Assembly: GCA_902565895.1 (NCBI GenBank)
Contig: CACFGV010000022.1
Span: forward strand, 1 to 33,149
Reading direction: 5' to 3'
From: K189A clade bacterium
GTDB taxonomy: Bacteria; Pseudomonadota; Gammaproteobacteria; Pseudomonadales; Azotimanducaceae
DNA length: 33,149 bases
Each line of letters begins with the position of its first letter. The first letter of the stretch is position 1. A program made the translations under genes and the position numbers. The notes under the pieces were generated by a model that saw nothing but the letters and a program-made list of their open reading frames with translations, did no database searches and had not been told where the DNA came from. Shown here one piece after another: positions 31,876 through 33,149 of this stretch.

Positions 31876-33149
31876 CGAACGTTTCCCGATGCGACAGCCC
31901 AGCCGTCGCTCCGTGGGTCTGAGGCGGCAACGGGCTCGTGGGCACCGATGAAGTCTCGCAACATACCGGCGTGACCCATAAGCTCATTCAGTGGGGCAAC
32001 CGTACTAAAGGCTTGACCACGCTTTGACAGGTGCTCAGTGATGGTTTGGTCAATGTCCGCCTCAATCTTTAAGTCATTGGTGTCGTCGCCCCAGGTCCTA
32101 CCCAAAAGCCAACGCGGTGCACGGACTGACTGTTCGATTGACTGATCGAGATATAAATAACGGGCGATTAGTGCAGCTTGGGTTTGAGGTTGTCCCTCGC
32201 CTCCCATTGTCCCGTAGCTTATTCGATCGCCGTTTTTCATTAACATCATTGCGGGGTTAAGCGTGTGAAATGGTTTCGTCATTGGTATTAAATATCTTCT
32301 GTCTTTCTCTAGAAGAGAAAAGCTAGAACCTCGGTTATTCCACACTAAGCCATACTCCGGGACAACGACTCCGGATCCGAACTCCCAGAAAATACTTTGA
32401 ATAAAGCTCACCATCACACCGTTCTTATCAAGAGCGCCCATCCAGACGGTGTCGCCTGACTGTGCAGCGACTGGCCATGGCATAGAGGTTGAGAGATCGA
32501 TCTCTGCAACACGGGCCTTCAGAGCATCTTTAGATAAAAGATTTTGCAGCGACTCCGGCACTCTAGTCGGGTCTGCTAGGAGCTTATCTCGCTCGATAAA
32601 AGCGATTTTTGTACATTCGATTAGCGCATGAATGACCTCGCTCTCACTCCAACTTGGCTTGTATAGGCTATCAAAACAACCCAGCAGCATGAGAGATGCG
32701 AATCCCTGCGTTGGAGCGGACAAATTATATGCAGTACCGAAGCGGGTTTCTGCCTCTAGCACCAGCATGTCGGTGGCGACATAAGCCTCGAAGTCCTCTG
32801 GCGTGAGGGGAGATCCGACCGCTTGCAAAAATTCGCCGATATTTCGGCCAGTCGGACCTCGATAAAAACTGTCGAGCCCATCAGCGATTAAACACTCTAG
32901 TAGATGAGCTAGCCCGGGATTCTTGAACTCTTCTCCACAAGCCAAGGGCTTGCCAGAGCGAGTAAAAATTCGCTGATAGTATGGTGAGTCTTTCAATTCT
33001 TTTGCAACCTTGATCGACGCCATCTCGAGACTTTTTGTTACCGGTATGCCTTTCCTGGCTCGTTCCACCGCTGGACCCAGCAATACTTCTAAGGGCAAAT
33101 CTGGAGCTCTTCGAGACTCAGCAAGGGCATGCTCAGCGGCCCTTGATTT
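31872..33149 (-). CDS. hpxW: Oxamate amidohydrolase-like gamma-glutamyltransferase-family protein (HpxW type), C-terminal part
   Basis: The frame is open to the right edge (425 residues plus stop), so the gene's start is outside the window; full-length relatives have about 520-580 residues, so about 100 or more N-terminal residues are missing. It is a self-processing Ntn hydrolase of the GGT family. The nucleophile threonine is at codon 32450-32448 in S-G-D-T-V-W-M. Downstream are V-S-F-I-Q-S-I-F-W-E-F-G-S-G, N-N-R-G-S-S-F-S-L, P-F-H-T-L-N-P-A-M, G-T-M-G-G-E-G-Q-P-Q-T-Q and P-R-W-L-L-G-R-T-W-G. The last blocks match the HpxW branch, shown in Klebsiella to be oxamate amidohydrolase in urate breakdown, more than glutathione-cleaving GGT. 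It is the first visible gene of the ureide operon. Confidence 0.8.
   Translation of the reverse strand, partial: KSRAAEHALAESRRAPDLPLEVLLGPAVERARKGIPVTKSLEMASIKVAKELKDSPYYQRIFTRSGKPLACGEEFKNPGLAHLLECLIADGLDSFYRGPTGRNIGEFLQAVGSPLTPEDFEAYVATDMLVLEAETRFGTAYNLSAPTQGFASLMLLGCFDSLYKPSWSESEVIHALIECTKIAFIERDKLLADPTRVPESLQNLLSKDALKARVAEIDLSTSMPWPVAAQSGDTVWMGALDKNGVMVSFIQSIFWEFGSGVVVPEYGLVWNNRGSSFSLLEKDRRYLIPMTKPFHTLNPAMMLMKNGDRISYGTMGGEGQPQTQAALIARYLYLDQSIEQSVRAPRWLLGRTWGDDTNDLKIEADIDQTITEHLSKRGQAFSTVAPLNELMGHAGMLRDFIGAHEPVAASDPRSDGWAVASGNVR

Overview
The window looks like chromosomal DNA from a free-living Gram-negative bacterium. The evidence is a TonB-dependent receptor, lipoprotein signals, periplasmic enzymes and tightly packed genes with Shine-Dalgarno sites. 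Three Fe(II)/2-oxoglutarate oxygenases, a P450, a CaiB/BaiF CoA-transferase, a crotonase, a DUF3604 lipoprotein and HTTM/DCC and NUP-family proteins suggest a marine gammaproteobacterium (OMG/Cellvibrionales-like). That placement is inference from gene content; there is no rRNA or marker gene here.

Region 1 (1-1.6 kb, minus): a secreted trypsin-like serine protease, translationally coupled to an FHA-domain protein that runs off the left edge. Region 2 (1.7-10.1 kb): an oxidative cluster. Plus strand: P450, PhyH oxygenase, HTTM-DCC membrane protein and alpha/beta hydrolase. Converging on it: a second PhyH oxygenase with an aldo/keto reductase. Then, divergently, a class III CoA-transferase behind a perfect 14-bp palindrome. 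Region 3 (10.1-19.5 kb): a mixed set with an ATL-like MGMT-fold protein, a DsbA-fold isomerase, a secreted protein of unknown function, a DUF3604 lipoprotein, a second hydrolase, a HupE/UreJ membrane protein, an M3 metallopeptidase lipoprotein and a crotonase lacking both hydratase glutamates.

Region 4 (19.6-27.7 kb) is a purine-acquisition locus: two divergent paralogous phosphoribosyltransferases sharing an 8-bp inverted repeat, an exported adenosine deaminase, an exported NUP-family (nucleoside phosphorylase-fold) protein, a TonB-dependent receptor with an embedded EF-hand loop, and an AzgA-type purine-base permease. Together they could take external nucleosides through the outer membrane, deaminate and cleave them in the periplasm, import the base and make the nucleotide.

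Region 5 (28-33.1 kb) is ureide catabolism. A minus-strand operon encodes an oxamate amidohydrolase-like GGT-family protein (HpxW type, cut by the right edge), a ureidoglycine-glyoxylate aminotransferase (HpxJ/PucG type) and an allantoate amidohydrolase (HpxK/AllC type). An isopenicillin-N-synthase-like oxygenase and a DUF1330 protein lie beside it. Regions 4 and 5 together suggest that purines serve both as nucleotide precursors and as a nitrogen source, although the steps from hypoxanthine to allantoate are not in the window.

I found no recognisable transcription-factor gene, tRNA, rRNA, insertion sequence or CRISPR array. Several start codons were moved inward to match Shine-Dalgarno sites.
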